From Nonomuraea sp. SYSU D8015 (GTDB lineage Bacteria > Actinomycetota > Actinomycetes > Streptosporangiales > Streptosporangiaceae): a DNA stretch of 64,000 nucleotides. The position numbers and the translations under genes were made by a program. The stretch spans positions 496,001 through 560,000 of the forward strand of contig NZ_VJYI01000001.1 of NCBI RefSeq assembly GCF_008065375.1, written 5' to 3'. Under the pieces are notes generated by a model. The model had not been told where the DNA came from. It did not search any database and saw only the letters and a list, made by a program, of their open reading frames with translations. This document shows positions 1-9,538 of the stretch, piece by piece (the stretch's first letter is position 1; each line of letters starts with the position of its first letter).

Positions 1-78
1 GAGAAGTTCGGCGGCGACTCCGTCGAGGAAGTCGCCCGCAACCTTTCCGGCTACCTCTCTTCCATGGTGATCAAATGA
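1..78 (+). CDS. aroC: Chorismate synthase, C-terminal end (partial)
   Basis: Only the last 25 codons are in the window. They read EKFGGDSVEE...SGYLSSMVIK and end in TGA. The EKFGGDS segment followed by a conserved Asn and Tyr is the usual C-terminus of actinobacterial chorismate synthase, which makes chorismate from EPSP at the end of the shikimate pathway. The stop overlaps the aroK start by four bases (ATGA), so the gene is the upstream member of the same operon. The call rests on a short tail plus strong context. Confidence 0.85.
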   Translation, partial: EKFGGDSVEEVARNLSGYLSSMVIK

Positions 79-575
79 CGACGGCTGTGCTCATAGGCCC
101 TCCGGGGTCCGGCAAGACCACGGTCGGGCGGCTGCTGGCCGAGCGGCTCGGCGTCGGGTTCCGCGACACCGACGCCGACGTGGAGGCCGTGGCCGGCAAG
201 CCCGTCGCCGACATCTTCGTCGAGGACGGCGAGGCCCGCTTCCGCGAGCTGGAGCACGAGGCCGTGCGCCGCGCCCTGGCCGAGCACGACGGCGTCCTGT
301 CCCTGGGCGGCGGGGCCGTGCTCAACGAGGAGACCCAGGCCCTGCTCGCCGGCCACCACGTGGTCTACCTCCAAGTGGGGCTGGCCGACGCGGTCCAGAG
401 GGTCGGGCTCGCCTCGGCCCGGCCGCTGCTCGTGCTCAACCCGCGCAGCCAGTTGAAGAAGCTCATGGAGGAGCGGCGGCCGGTCTACGAGCGGCTGGCC
501 GTGATGACCGTGGTCACGGACAAGCGGGAGCCGGCAGAGCTCGCCGACGAGATCGTGAAGGGACTGCCCGCATGA
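75..575 (+). CDS. aroK: Shikimate kinase
   Basis: A 166-residue cytosolic kinase that phosphorylates shikimate with ATP. The P-loop GPPGSGKTT is at residues 8-16. The shikimate-binding Asp pair lies in DTDADVE (about 32-38), the FRELE segment with its substrate-binding Arg is near 55-60, and the LGGGAVL loop is near 76-82. The Arg-rich lid region follows around residues 115-120. Length is normal for the family. The ATG overlaps the chorismate synthase stop, and the gene's own TGA overlaps the aroB start, so the run is translationally coupled. Confidence 0.95.
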   Translation: MTTAVLIGPPGSGKTTVGRLLAERLGVGFRDTDADVEAVAGKPVADIFVEDGEARFRELEHEAVRRALAEHDGVLSLGGGAVLNEETQALLAGHHVVYLQVGLADAVQRVGLASARPLLVLNPRSQLKKLMEERRPVYERLAVMTVVTDKREPAELADEIVKGLPA

Positions 576-1645
576 CGGACGCGACCAGGATCACCGTGCG
601 GGGCGACAGCCCGTACGACGTGGTGGTCGGCACCGGCGTGCTGGCCGAGCTGACCACGCTGGTCAGACCGGGCGCCCGCACGGTCGCGGTGATCCGCCCG
701 GAGACCCTGCAGGAGCTCTCCCGTCCCGTCTGCGCGGCCCTCACCGAGGCCGGCTACGAAGTGGTCGACCTGCCCGTGCCGGACGGTGAGAAGGCCAAGA
801 CCGTCGAGGTGGCGGCCGGGCTGTGGTCCGCGCTCGGCCGCGCCGGCGTGACCCGCTCCGACGCCGTCGTCGGCGTGGGCGGCGGGGCGACGACCGACCT
901 GGCCGGGTTCGTGGCCGGCACGTGGCTGCGCGGCGTGCAGGTCGTGCTCGTGCCCACGACGCTGCTGGCCATGGTCGACGCGGCGGTCGGCGGGAAGAAC
1001 GGCATCGACACGCCCGAGGGCAAAAACCTCGTCGGCACGTTCCTGCCGCCCGCGGGCGTGCTGTGCGAGCTGTCCACGCTGTCCGGCATGCCGCGCCGCG
1101 ACTACGTGGCGGGGCTGGCCGAGGTCATCAAGGGCGGCTTCATCGCCGACCCCGAGATCCTCCGCCTCATCGAGGCCGACCCCGAGGCCGCCACCCGCCC
1201 CGACGGCCCCCACACCAGAGAGCTCATCGAACGCAAGATCCGCGTCAAGGCCGACGTCGTGGGCGCCGACCTGCGCGAGGCGGGCCTGCGCGAGATCCTC
1301 AACTACGGTCACACGCTGGCCCACGCCATCGAGCGCGACGAACACTACGAGATCCGCCACGGCGAGGCCGTCGCGATCGGCATGGTCTACGCCGCCGAGC
1401 TGTCCAGGCTCTCCGGGCGGGCCGACCTCGTCGACCGTACCCGCGCCATCCTCACCAGCGTGGGCCTGCCCATCTCCTACCGCGCCGGCGCCTGGCCGCG
1501 CCTGCGCGACCACATGCGGCTCGACAAGAAGAACCGCGGCGCCAAGCAGCGGTTCGTGGTGCTCGACGACCTGGCGAAGCCGGGCCGCCTCGAAGATCCC
1601 TCGGAAGAGCTGCTCGAAGCCGCGTACAAGGAGATCTCCGCATGA
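572..1645 (+). CDS. aroB: 3-dehydroquinate synthase
   Basis: A 357-residue NAD- and metal-dependent enzyme converting DAHP to 3-dehydroquinate. Visible family signatures are the NAD-binding [15 protein letters not shown] (about residues 100-114), [26 protein letters not shown], and the metal-ligand segments [11 protein letters not shown] and [10 protein letters not shown]. No truncation is seen. The start overlaps the aroK stop and the stop overlaps aroQ, so the three pathway genes are made from one message. Confidence 0.96.
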   Translation: MTDATRITVRGDSPYDVVVGTGVLAELTTLVRPGARTVAVIRPETLQELSRPVCAALTEAGYEVVDLPVPDGEKAKTVEVAAGLWSALGRAGVTRSDAVVGVGGGATTDLAGFVAGTWLRGVQVVLVPTTLLAMVDAAVGGKNGIDTPEGKNLVGTFLPPAGVLCELSTLSGMPRRDYVAGLAEVIKGGFIADPEILRLIEADPEAATRPDGPHTRELIERKIRVKADVVGADLREAGLREILNYGHTLAHAIERDEHYEIRHGEAVAIGMVYAAELSRLSGRADLVDRTRAILTSVGLPISYRAGAWPRLRDHMRLDKKNRGAKQRFVVLDDLAKPGRLEDPSEELLEAAYKEISA

Positions 1646-2076
1646 TCCTCGTGCTCAACGGCCCCAACCTGCGCCGGCTCGGCACCCGCGAGCCCGATGT
1701 CTACGGCGCCGAGACGTTCGAGGACCTCGTCGAGCTCTGCCGCGACACCGGCCGCAAGCTCGGCGAGCACGTCGAGGTGCGCCAGACCGACGACGAGGCC
1801 GAGATGGTCGGCTGGCTGCACGAGGCCGCCGACGGCCGCATCCCGGTCGTGCTCAACCCGGCCGCGTTCACCCACTACTCCTACGCCCTGCGCGACGCGG
1901 CCGCCCAGCGCACCGCCCCGCTGATCGAGGTGCACATCTCCAATCCCGCAGCCAGGGAAGAGTTTCGCCATACCTCGGTCGTCGCCGGGGTGGCGACGGG
2001 CACCATCGCGGGCTTCGGACTACAGTCATACGTCCTTGCGCTGCAGGCGATCGTGGAGATGAAGACCACCTCATGA
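1642..2076 (+). CDS. aroQ: Type II 3-dehydroquinate dehydratase, divergent form
   Basis: A 144-residue type II dehydroquinase. The frame [17 protein letters not shown] holds the catalytic Arg and Tyr of the lid, and LNPAAFTH and EVHISN hold the Asn and His residues that bind substrate. Odd points: the usual NLLGTRE is RRLGTRE, the usual QSN is QTD, and PGAYTH is PAAFTH, so the active-site surround is less conserved than in textbook enzymes. The core catalytic set (N, R, Y, N, H, H, R) looks intact. It overlaps aroB and the next gene by four bases each. Confidence 0.9.
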   Translation: MILVLNGPNLRRLGTREPDVYGAETFEDLVELCRDTGRKLGEHVEVRQTDDEAEMVGWLHEAADGRIPVVLNPAAFTHYSYALRDAAAQRTAPLIEVHISNPAAREEFRHTSVVAGVATGTIAGFGLQSYVLALQAIVEMKTTS

Positions 2077-2828
2077 GGCACTACAAGTCCTTCGTCGCCC
2101 TCGGGGACAGCTTCACCGAAGGACTGAACGACCCCGGCCCCGATGGCCACTACCGCGGCTGGGCCGACCGGGTGGCCGAGCGGCTGGCCGCCGACGACCC
2201 GTCCTTCCGCTACGCCAACCTGGCGGTCCGCGGCAAGCTGCTCGACCAGATCGTGGCCGAGCAGGTGCCGCAGGCCGTCGAGATGGCGCCCGACCTGGTC
2301 AGCTTCTGCGCCGGGGGCAACGACCTGCTCAGACCAGGGAGCGACCCGGACGTCATGGCCAAGAAGGTCGCAGGGGCCGTGCGCGACCTGCGGGCCGGCG
2401 GCGCGGACGTGCTGCTGTTCACGGGGGTGGACCCGCGCGACACGCCGCTGATGCGGCGGCTGCGGGGCCGCTTCGCGATCTTCTACCTGCACGTGCGGTC
2501 CATCGCCGACCTGTACGGGTGCCGGCTCGTCGACCAGTGGTCGATGCAGGGGCTGCGCGACTGGCGGGCGTGGAGCGCCGACCGGCTCCACATGAACGAG
2601 GACGGTCACCGGCTGGTGGCGGCGCGGGTGCTGGACGTGCTGGGGGTGCCATTCGAGGACTGGCGCAAGGACTGGCCGGCGCGGACGGTGGATCCACGGG
2701 CGCGGCGGCGGGAGGACGCCCAATGGCTGCGCGAGCACCTGGTTCCCTGGGTGGCGCGCCGCCTGCGCGGCGTCTCCTCGGGCGACGGGCTCTCCCCCAA
2801 ACGCCCCACCCTGACCCCGTTCGGGTAA
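2073..2828 (+). CDS. SGNH/GDSL-family hydrolase
   Basis: A 251-residue esterase-like protein. Block I is ALGDSFTEG near residue 10 (nucleophile Ser), block III is GGNDLL near residue 85, and block V is [10 protein letters not shown] near residue 175, giving the Ser-Gly-Asn-His set. There is no signal peptide, so a cytosolic role is likely. It overlaps aroQ by four bases and so ends the aro operon, although its substrate cannot be read from sequence. Similar SGNH proteins are common in actinomycetes with no known link to aromatic synthesis. Confidence 0.88.
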   Translation: MRHYKSFVALGDSFTEGLNDPGPDGHYRGWADRVAERLAADDPSFRYANLAVRGKLLDQIVAEQVPQAVEMAPDLVSFCAGGNDLLRPGSDPDVMAKKVAGAVRDLRAGGADVLLFTGVDPRDTPLMRRLRGRFAIFYLHVRSIADLYGCRLVDQWSMQGLRDWRAWSADRLHMNEDGHRLVAARVLDVLGVPFEDWRKDWPARTVDPRARRREDAQWLREHLVPWVARRLRGVSSGDGLSPKRPTLTPFG

Positions 2829-3317
2829 TCATCTGTTACGCGTTGCCGTGGCTTGCCACTCGCCGTACTCCGGCTGAGGGCCCTCCAGGAAACGGCCTCT
2901 GATCCCTTCACCGGTGGCCCGCCGTTACGCGAGCCCATGTTGACCGGCTCCGTGGTTCCCGGCCTGGTCGCCGTGCACATTGCGCCGGGCTCCGCCGCAC
3001 ACCCCCTCGCCGCACCGGCGCTCGGAAGGCGCGGGTGACGGCACCCACACCCACGGTGGCGTGCGTTCTGCGGTGGCGTGGGCCTTGAGTGCGTGCGTTC
3101 CGCGGTGGCGGGCGTCCGGCGCAGCCCTGGGCACCGTCGATTCCCCCCCGCCGCCGATTCGCCGCGCGCCGCCCGAGCGCCGCCCCACATGCCGAGCGCC
3201 GCCCGCTGGACGTGCATACGCCGTGGGACGCGGGCGACGGCGGGCGGGTCGGCCCTGCGAACGGGCGGCGGGGGTCGGCGTTCGGCGGGGCGCCGGACGA
3301 CCCCGCCGGGGAGTGGG
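2829..3317. other. Intergenic region, 489 bp, convergent gene ends
   Basis: This lies between the SGNH gene stop and the stop of the helicase on the other strand. It starts with a palindrome (GAGGGCCCTC near 2877) that could act in termination. Around 3059-3113 there is an imperfect direct repeat (GCGTGCGTTCTGCGGTGGCG, then GCGTGCGTTCCGCGGTGGCG). The open frames here have no start signal or recognisable domain, so I call no gene. Confidence 0.5.
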
Positions 3318-5357
3318 TCAGTTCGGGGACTCTGCTGCCAGACGCTTCAGGGCCGCGCGGGGGATGGCGGGGTCCGTGGTGCGCCAGAACGGGGGGAGGG
3401 AGCCCAGGAGGAAGCCGCTGTAGCGGGCCGTGGCCAGGCGGGGATCCAGGACCGCGATGACGCCCTTGTCGTCCTGGGCGCGCAGCAGGCGGCCCGCCCC
3501 CTGCGCCAGCAGCAGGGCGGCGTGGTTGGCGGCCACCGCCATGAAGCCGTTGCCGCCCCTGGCCGCCACGTGCCGCTGCCTGGCCGAGGTCAGCGGGTCG
3601 TCGGGGCGTGGGAACGGGACCCGGTCGATGATGACCAGCCGCAGCGACGGCCCCGGCACGTCCACGCCCTGCCACAGCGACAGCGTGCCGAACAGGCAGG
3701 TGCGCTCGTCCTCGGCGAACTGCTTGACCAGCAGCATCGTCGAGTCGTCCCCCTGGCACAGCAGCGGCACGTCCAGCCGGTCGCGCAGCGCCTCCGTGGC
3801 CGCCTTGGCGGCGCGCATAGACGAGAACAGCCCCAGCGTGCGCCCCCCGGCGGCCTCGATCAGTTCGGCGATCTCGTCCAGGTATTGCTGCGGCAGCCCG
3901 TCGCGCCCCGGCTGCGGCAGGTGCTTGGCGACGTACAGGATGCCGGCTCTGGGGTGGTCGAACGGCGAGCCGACGTCGATGCCCTGCCACTCCTTGCTGT
4001 CGCCCAGCCCCCACTGCGCGGCCAGCGCGTCGAACGTGCCGCCCAGGGCCAGGGTGGCGGAGGTGAGGATCACCGTACGCTCGCCGAAGAGCTTGTCGCG
4101 CAGCATGCCGCCGACGGTCAGCGGCGCCACCCGCAGCATGGGCGGGCGCCGGTCGGTGCCCCCGTCGAGCCACACGACCTCGGCCCGGTCGGCCTCGGAG
4201 GCGTGCCCGTACGCCTCCAGCATGCGTACCGCCGTGTCGTGCACCTCGTCGAGCGCCGTGAAGGCCGCCTTGCGCTGCCCCGCCTTGTCAGGGTCGTCCT
4301 TGTCGGCGTTGCGCGGCCCCAGAGCCGTGATGCACCGCCAGGCCGTGTCGCGGATGAGCTGCAGCGTCAGGCCGAGCACCTGCGGCAGCTCGTCGATGCG
4401 CCCCGGCGGGGCGGCGGCCAGGAGCGCCTTGAGGTCTTCGCCGGCCTCCTGCAACTGGTCGGCGACGGCCTGCTCGATCAGCCTGCCCACCCGGCGCACC
4501 GCCAGCGACACCGTCAGCTCCGACAGCTCGCTCGTCACCACCGACGTCACCCGGTCGACCAGCTCGTGAGCCTCGTCCACGACCACGACCTCGTGCTCCG
4601 GCAGCACCGGCAGGTCGCCCATGGCGTCGATGGCCAGCAGCGCGTGGTTGGTCACCACCACGTCGACCTCGCCCGCCCGCGCGCGGGCCAGCTCGGCGAA
4701 GCACTCGGCCCCGCTCGGGCAGCGGTTGGCGCCCAGGCACTCCTGCGCGCTCACCGAGAACTGCCGCCAGGCCTGCTCGCTCACCCCCGGCACCAGCTCG
4801 TCGCGGTCGCCGGTCTCGGTCTCCTCGGCCCACTCCTGGATGCGCTGCACCATGCGGCCGGTCGCGCTCACCTCGCGCGGGTCGAACAGCTGGTCCTGCT
4901 CGTCCTCCTCGGGCCAGCCGGCCGTGGCCTTGTAGCGGCACAGGTAGTTGCGGCGGCCCTTGAGTATCGCGAAGGTCGGCTCGTGCGGCAACTCCTTGCT
5001 CAGCGCCTCGGCCAGCCGGGGCAGGTCGCGGTCGACGAGCTGGCGCTGCAGCGCGATGGTGGCCGTGGAGACCACGACCGGCTTGTCGCTGTCCATCGCG
5101 TGGCGGATCGACGGCACGAGGTAGGCCAGCGACTTGCCGGTGCCCGTGCCCGCCTGGACCGCGAGATGCTCCTCGTCGTCGATGGCCTTCTGCACGGCGC
5201 GGACCATTGTGACCTGGCCCTGCCGTTCGCTCCCTCCGAGAGCGCTGACCGCGACCTTGAGGAGCTCGTCGACTGGCGGGAGATGGGAGTCCGGCACGGC
5301 AGTAAACGCTACCCGCATTTTCCGGGTCGCCGTGCCGAACGCGGTGTGATCGGCCAT
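3318..5357 (-). CDS. ATP-dependent DNA helicase, DinG/XPD superfamily 2
   Basis: About 679 residues from the ATG at 5357; the frame is open further to 5465. Walker A reads QAGTGTGKSLAYLVP near residue 65 and the DEAH box reads VVVDEAHELVD near residue 270. Between them lie four spaced cysteines (CRYKA..., ECLGANRCPSGAEC) of the kind that hold an iron-sulfur cluster in XPD/DinG helicases, followed by VVTNHALL. The C-terminal motor half has LWQGVDVPG and IDRVPFPRPDDP. Family members unwind DNA 5'-3', including forked or R-loop structures. It stands alone with its own upstream gap. Confidence 0.9.
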   Translation of the reverse strand: MADHTAFGTATRKMRVAFTAVPDSHLPPVDELLKVAVSALGGSERQGQVTMVRAVQKAIDDEEHLAVQAGTGTGKSLAYLVPSIRHAMDSDKPVVVSTATIALQRQLVDRDLPRLAEALSKELPHEPTFAILKGRRNYLCRYKATAGWPEEDEQDQLFDPREVSATGRMVQRIQEWAEETETGDRDELVPGVSEQAWRQFSVSAQECLGANRCPSGAECFAELARARAGEVDVVVTNHALLAIDAMGDLPVLPEHEVVVVDEAHELVDRVTSVVTSELSELTVSLAVRRVGRLIEQAVADQLQEAGEDLKALLAAAPPGRIDELPQVLGLTLQLIRDTAWRCITALGPRNADKDDPDKAGQRKAAFTALDEVHDTAVRMLEAYGHASEADRAEVVWLDGGTDRRPPMLRVAPLTVGGMLRDKLFGERTVILTSATLALGGTFDALAAQWGLGDSKEWQGIDVGSPFDHPRAGILYVAKHLPQPGRDGLPQQYLDEIAELIEAAGGRTLGLFSSMRAAKAATEALRDRLDVPLLCQGDDSTMLLVKQFAEDERTCLFGTLSLWQGVDVPGPSLRLVIIDRVPFPRPDDPLTSARQRHVAARGGNGFMAVAANHAALLLAQGAGRLLRAQDDKGVIAVLDPRLATARYSGFLLGSLPPFWRTTDPAIPRAALKRLAAESPN

Positions 5358-5537
5358 GCACATCCCGGCGTTCCCGAATCCTTCCGGCGGCGCGCGTGGC
5401 ACACTGGGCGATCGGGACTCCAACTGGTCAAACGCGATCACCCGTGTGTGATCAGAGGGGTTCACGGTGTGTAGGGGAAGGCCGGTTCCGTAGGGTTTTC
5501 CGGGGTTGAGTGGACGAATAAGGGCTGGTTTAGCAGT

Positions 5538-6719
5538 ATGTCTGCCATGTCGGAAGTTGTCCCGTTGCCATCATTTGGCGAAGTCTTCTTCGATGCACGA
5601 GGTCAGGAGCGGTGTCTCCGGGTCACGTGGCACGAGGGCACCCTGGTGCTCAGCCTGTGGCGAGGGGAGATGTGCACAGCGAGCTTCCGCATGCCGATGG
5701 AGGACGTCGGCCGGCTGCTCGACACGCTCGACGAGGGCTACGCCGAGGCGACGGGCGAGCAGCCCGCCGTACCCGCGCACGATCCGGGCACCGAGGTCAT
5801 CCCGGGCACCGGTCAATACCAGCGCCCGCCCCAGCCCGATCACCTCCAGCAGCAGCCCCATCACCAGCAGCCTCTGGACGACCGGCCCACCGCCGCGCTG
5901 TCACCGAACGACGTCCTCGTGGCCAGGGGCCCGGCGCCGCAGGACAAGCTCGTCGCCTCGTTCGGCGAGACCACGGCCCCGAGGGACGCGAACCCCGCCT
6001 ACGGCGAGCGGCCGCCCTTCACCGGCCCCCAGTACGTCGACCCCACGGGCCCTCAGCCCCAGTACACCGGAGACCCCTTCAGCGGCCCCCAGTACACCGG
6101 GGACGCCCCGCAGTACCAGCAGCAGCCCGACCCCTTCGGCAATTCCCAGTACGCCGACAACGAGCCCGTCTACCAGATGCCCGGCGCCGACCAGCGCCGC
6201 CCGTCACCGGTGAGCACCGACCCGCTCGGCTTCCCCTCCCAGGCGGCCTCCCCCTACGCGGCCTCCCAGGCCGCCGACTCCTACGCCGCCCCCCAGCACC
6301 GGTCCGACCCCTTCCCCGCCGACCCGTACCCGTCCGACCCCTACGCCTCCGCTTCCGACCCCTTCGGGCGGCGCCAGGAGGCCCCGGCCCCGGCCTACGC
6401 GCAGCCCCAGCCCAGCCAAGGCGGCGGGGCGGGCCTGGGCACGCCCATGCACGGCATCCCGGGCGCCGGCCGCCGCCGGGCGGCACCCCAGCAGCCGGCC
6501 ATGGACGACTACGCCGCCTACCAGCAGCCCCAGCAGGCCAACCCGGTGGACCCGCTGCTGGCGCTCGGCCGCCAGGAGCAGCAGTACCAGCCGCACCAGC
6601 AACAGCCGGACCCGAACACCCCCCGCCCGTACGCCGGGGACCCCATGTTCTCCACCGGTGAACGCCTGCGCCCTGAGCAGCCGGATTACCACCAGAGGAG
6701 CGACCGCAGGGAGTGGTGA
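5538..6719 (+). CDS. Pro/Gln-rich protein with small N-terminal domain
   Basis: 393 residues, function not recognised. The first 70 or so residues form a compact domain (FFDARGQERCLRVTWHEG..., LSLWRGEMCTASFRMP). The rest is low-complexity and rich in Pro, Gln, Tyr, Asp and Ala, with repeated GPQY.G motifs near residues 160-200 and SDPF/DPYPSDPY motifs near 260-280. Such tails are disordered and often serve as flexible linkers or interaction regions. An alternative ATG lies three codons in (5547), and neither start has a clear ribosome binding site. It is followed after 65 bp by the antiporter gene. Confidence 0.7.
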   Translation: MSAMSEVVPLPSFGEVFFDARGQERCLRVTWHEGTLVLSLWRGEMCTASFRMPMEDVGRLLDTLDEGYAEATGEQPAVPAHDPGTEVIPGTGQYQRPPQPDHLQQQPHHQQPLDDRPTAALSPNDVLVARGPAPQDKLVASFGETTAPRDANPAYGERPPFTGPQYVDPTGPQPQYTGDPFSGPQYTGDAPQYQQQPDPFGNSQYADNEPVYQMPGADQRRPSPVSTDPLGFPSQAASPYAASQAADSYAAPQHRSDPFPADPYPSDPYASASDPFGRRQEAPAPAYAQPQPSQGGGAGLGTPMHGIPGAGRRRAAPQQPAMDDYAAYQQPQQANPVDPLLALGRQEQQYQPHQQQPDPNTPRPYAGDPMFSTGERLRPEQPDYHQRSDRREW

Positions 6720-6784
6720 TGCTCCACCTCGGCCCGCCAGGTACGCTCCAGGCGAGGTGATCGGCCGAGGCAGGAGGAGCATCG

Positions 6785-8371
6785 GTGAGTCCCATCCTGG
6801 GCCTGCAGCTGCTGTTGGTGGCCGGCGGCGCCATCGCGGTCTCGGCCGTGGCACGGCGGAGGGGTTGGCCGGCCCCGCTGCTGCTGGTGGCCGCCGGGCT
6901 GCTGGTCTCGCCGCTGGTGCCGGCGGTCCCGCTCGACCCGGAGCTGGCGCTCTACGTGTTCCTGCCGCCGCTGCTCTACTCGGCCGCCCTCGACAGCTCC
7001 TACCTGCGGCTGCGTGACGTCAAGCGGGCCGTGGCGCTGCTGTCGATCGGGCTGGTGCTGTTCACCACGGCCCTTGTCGGGATGGTCGTCCACCTGCTGG
7101 TGCCGGCCCTGCCACTGCCGCTGGCGTTCGCGCTGGGCGCCATCATCGCGCCGCCCGACGCGGTGGCCGCCGTCGCGGTCGGGCGGCGGCTCGGGCTGCC
7201 GCGCAGGACGCTGACGATCCTGATCGGCGAGAGCCTGTTCAACGACGCCACGGCGCTGACGGCGTACCGGGTGGCGTTGGGGGCGTTCGTCGGCGGCACG
7301 GTCGACCTGCTCGACAGCGTCGGCCAGTTCCTGCTGGCGGCGGCCGGCGGCGTGGTGATCGGGCTGGCGCTGGCGTTCGTCTTCGCCTGGCTGTTCCAGC
7401 ACACGCGCGACTCGCTGGTCGAGAACACGGTGATGCTGCTGATCCCGTTCACCGCCTACCTCGCGGCCGAGTCGGTCCACGCCTCCGGCGTGATCGCGGT
7501 GGTGATCGTCGGCCTCTACCTGGGCTACCGCATGCACCTGCGAGGGTTCGGCACGCGGCTGGTGTCGGACGCGGTGTGGAAGGTCACCGACTTCTTCCTC
7601 GAGACGATCGTGTTCGCGCTGATCGGGCTGCAGCTCGTGACGGTGATCGAAGGCATCGGCGGCTACGGCGCGTGGGAGGTCGCGGGCTACGCCGCCGCGG
7701 TGCTCGGCGTGACGATCGCGAGCAGGTTCGCCTGGGTGTTCGCCGTCACGGGGCTGATCCGGTTGCTGTCCAGGCCCGGCTGGCAGCCGGCGCCGACCCC
7801 GCAGCAGTCGGTGATCCTGAGCTGGGCGGGCATGCGCGGCGTGGTGTCGCTGGCGGCGGCGTTCGCCATCCCGCCGGAGGTGCCCGCGCGCGACCGCGCC
7901 CTGCTGCTGTTCCTGACGTTCACGACCGTGATCGGCACCCTGCTGATCCAGGGCACCACGTTCCCGCCGCTGATCAGGCGGCTGCGGGTGTCGAGCGAGC
8001 AGGAGCAGTACGAAGACCGCCTGGCAGAGGCGGCGGCCCAGCAGGCGGCGCTGGAGGCCGGCGTGGCCGAGCTGGAGCGGCTGGTCGGCGAGCAGGATGG
8101 CGAGCCCGACGAGATCCAGAAGCAGGTCATCGACCAGCTCAGGGAGAAGTCGTGGCGCCGCTCGCTCTCCGCGTGGGAGCGCCTGGGCGGCGGCACCGGC
8201 CAGGGCGGCGCGGAGACCCCGAGCGCGCTCTACCGGCGTCTGCGCCGCGAGATGCTCCAGGCCGAGCGCCAGGTCTTCGTGCGTCTGCGCGACGAGCGCC
8301 GCCTGGACGACGAGGTGATGCGCGAGGTGATGGCCCAGCTCGACTTCGAGGAGGCGATCCTCGAGCGCTGA
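6785..8371 (+). CDS. Na+/H+ antiporter, CPA1 type
   Basis: 528 residues from a GTG start with an AGGAGG-like site just upstream. The first 400 residues are strongly hydrophobic with about 12 membrane segments. ALGAIIAPPDAVAA and LIGESLFNDATALTAY hold the membrane Asp residues that bind Na+/H+ in CPA1 exchangers, and WAGMRGVVSLAAAF is another family signature. A cytoplasmic helical tail of about 120 residues follows (EQEQYEDRLAEAAAQQAALEAG...). The gene likely exports sodium in exchange for protons at the plasma membrane. Confidence 0.92.
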   Translation: MSPILGLQLLLVAGGAIAVSAVARRRGWPAPLLLVAAGLLVSPLVPAVPLDPELALYVFLPPLLYSAALDSSYLRLRDVKRAVALLSIGLVLFTTALVGMVVHLLVPALPLPLAFALGAIIAPPDAVAAVAVGRRLGLPRRTLTILIGESLFNDATALTAYRVALGAFVGGTVDLLDSVGQFLLAAAGGVVIGLALAFVFAWLFQHTRDSLVENTVMLLIPFTAYLAAESVHASGVIAVVIVGLYLGYRMHLRGFGTRLVSDAVWKVTDFFLETIVFALIGLQLVTVIEGIGGYGAWEVAGYAAAVLGVTIASRFAWVFAVTGLIRLLSRPGWQPAPTPQQSVILSWAGMRGVVSLAAAFAIPPEVPARDRALLLFLTFTTVIGTLLIQGTTFPPLIRRLRVSSEQEQYEDRLAEAAAQQAALEAGVAELERLVGEQDGEPDEIQKQVIDQLREKSWRRSLSAWERLGGGTGQGGAETPSALYRRLRREMLQAERQVFVRLRDERRLDDEVMREVMAQLDFEEAILER

Positions 8372-8393
8372 CCCGCCCGCCCGGGAGAGCGTC

Positions 8394-8651
8394 CTAGCCC
8401 ATCTGGCTGTCCACGAAGCACCACCGCCAGCCCTCGCCGCGCTCGAACGACTGGATCACCGGATGGGCGGTGGCGCGGAAGTGGGCGCTGGCGTGTTTGG
8501 CGGGCGAGGAGTCGCAGCACCCGACGTGGCCGCACTCCAGGCAGCGCCGCAGGTGCACCCAACGGCCGCCGTCGGCCAGGCACTCCTCGCAGCCCTCCGG
8601 CGTCCGCGCGGGCGGGTCGCCAGCCTGGGAAAGATGCTCGCACATTGCCAT
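8394..8651 (-). CDS. UBP-type zinc finger protein
   Basis: An 85-residue protein that is essentially one ZnF-UBP domain. It begins MAMCEH, continues EECLADGG, then CLECGHVGCCDSSPAKHASAHF and the HPVIQSFERGEGWRWCFVD ending. The spaced Cys/His pairs match the zinc-binding set. In eukaryotes the domain binds the ubiquitin C-terminus; in actinomycetes small stand-alone copies are common and their partner is unknown. The ATG at 8645 is an alternative start. It is convergent with the antiporter gene, 22 bp away. Confidence 0.85.
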   Translation of the reverse strand: MAMCEHLSQAGDPPARTPEGCEECLADGGRWVHLRRCLECGHVGCCDSSPAKHASAHFRATAHPVIQSFERGEGWRWCFVDSQMG

Positions 8652-8776
8652 AACAGCAATCTTAGGGCCAGTGCACTGCCTAATTTCGGCCGGGCCTCTT
8701 GTCGGCTGACGGGCAAACGTGGACATTGTGCTCATCGGGGGAGTGACATAGACCACACCGTTCCCGGGAGCCGCGC

Positions 8777-9538
8777 GTGCTGGAGGTACGCAACCTCGAG
8801 GTCGTCTACGACGATGTGATGCTCGTGCTGCGCGGCGTGAGCCTCACCGTCCCGCCCGGCTCGATCGTGGCCCTGCTCGGCGCGAACGGCGCGGGCAAGA
8901 CCACGCTCCTGCGGGCCCTGTCCGGGCTGCTCGACGTGCACGACGGAGAGATCACCAAGGGCGCCGTCACGCTGGAGGGCGAGCCCATCCACCACCTCAA
9001 ACCCGCCCAGATCGTCCGCCGCGGGGTCAGCCAGGTCATGGAGGGCCGCCGCATCCTGGCCGAGCTGACCGTCGAGGAGAACCTCAAGGTCGGCGGCCAC
9101 ACCGCGGCCGAGTCCCACCTCGACCGCGTCTACGCGCTGTTCCCGCTGCTGCGCGAGCGGCGCAAGAGCGTGGCCGGCTACCTGTCGGGCGGCGAGCAGC
9201 AGATGCTGGCCGTCGGCCGCGCGCTCATGGCCGGCCCCAGTTACCTGCTGCTCGACGAGCCCAGCCTGGGCCTCGCGCCGTCGCTGGTCGCCCAGGTACG
9301 CGACCTCATCGTCGAGATCAACCGGCAGGGCACCACGGTCCTGCTGGTCGAGCAGAACGCCACCATGGCCCTGTCCATCGCCTCCCACGGCTACGTCATG
9401 GAGACCGGGAAGATCGTCATGGACAAGCCGGCGAAGGAACTGCTCGCCGACGAGGACATCAAGGAGTTCTACCTGGGGGCCGTCCGGTCCTTCCGCGAGG
9501 TCAAGCACTACAAGCGGAGGAAGCGGTGGCTCTCATGA
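8777..9538 (+). CDS. livF: Branched-chain amino acid-type ABC importer ATPase LivF
   Basis: 253 residues from GTG. Walker A is GANGAGKTTLL near residue 37, the ABC signature is LSGGEQQML near 140, Walker B is LLLDEPSLGLAP near 162, and the switch His region is LLVEQNATMALS. GLAPSLVAQV and the EQNA ending are typical of LivF. It powers import with LivG and the permeases downstream. First gene of the six-gene run; its stop overlaps the livG start region. Confidence 0.92.
   Translation: MLEVRNLEVVYDDVMLVLRGVSLTVPPGSIVALLGANGAGKTTLLRALSGLLDVHDGEITKGAVTLEGEPIHHLKPAQIVRRGVSQVMEGRRILAELTVEENLKVGGHTAAESHLDRVYALFPLLRERRKSVAGYLSGGEQQMLAVGRALMAGPSYLLLDEPSLGLAPSLVAQVRDLIVEINRQGTTVLLVEQNATMALSIASHGYVMETGKIVMDKPAKELLADEDIKEFYLGAVRSFREVKHYKRRKRWLS

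Noticed and set aside
823..2076. Large Arg-rich frame over aroB-aroQ and similar long Arg/Ala/Gly-rich frames elsewhere (for example 16192-19524, 48939-51845)
   Set aside because: These are shadows of real genes on other frames or strands: wrong composition and no domains.
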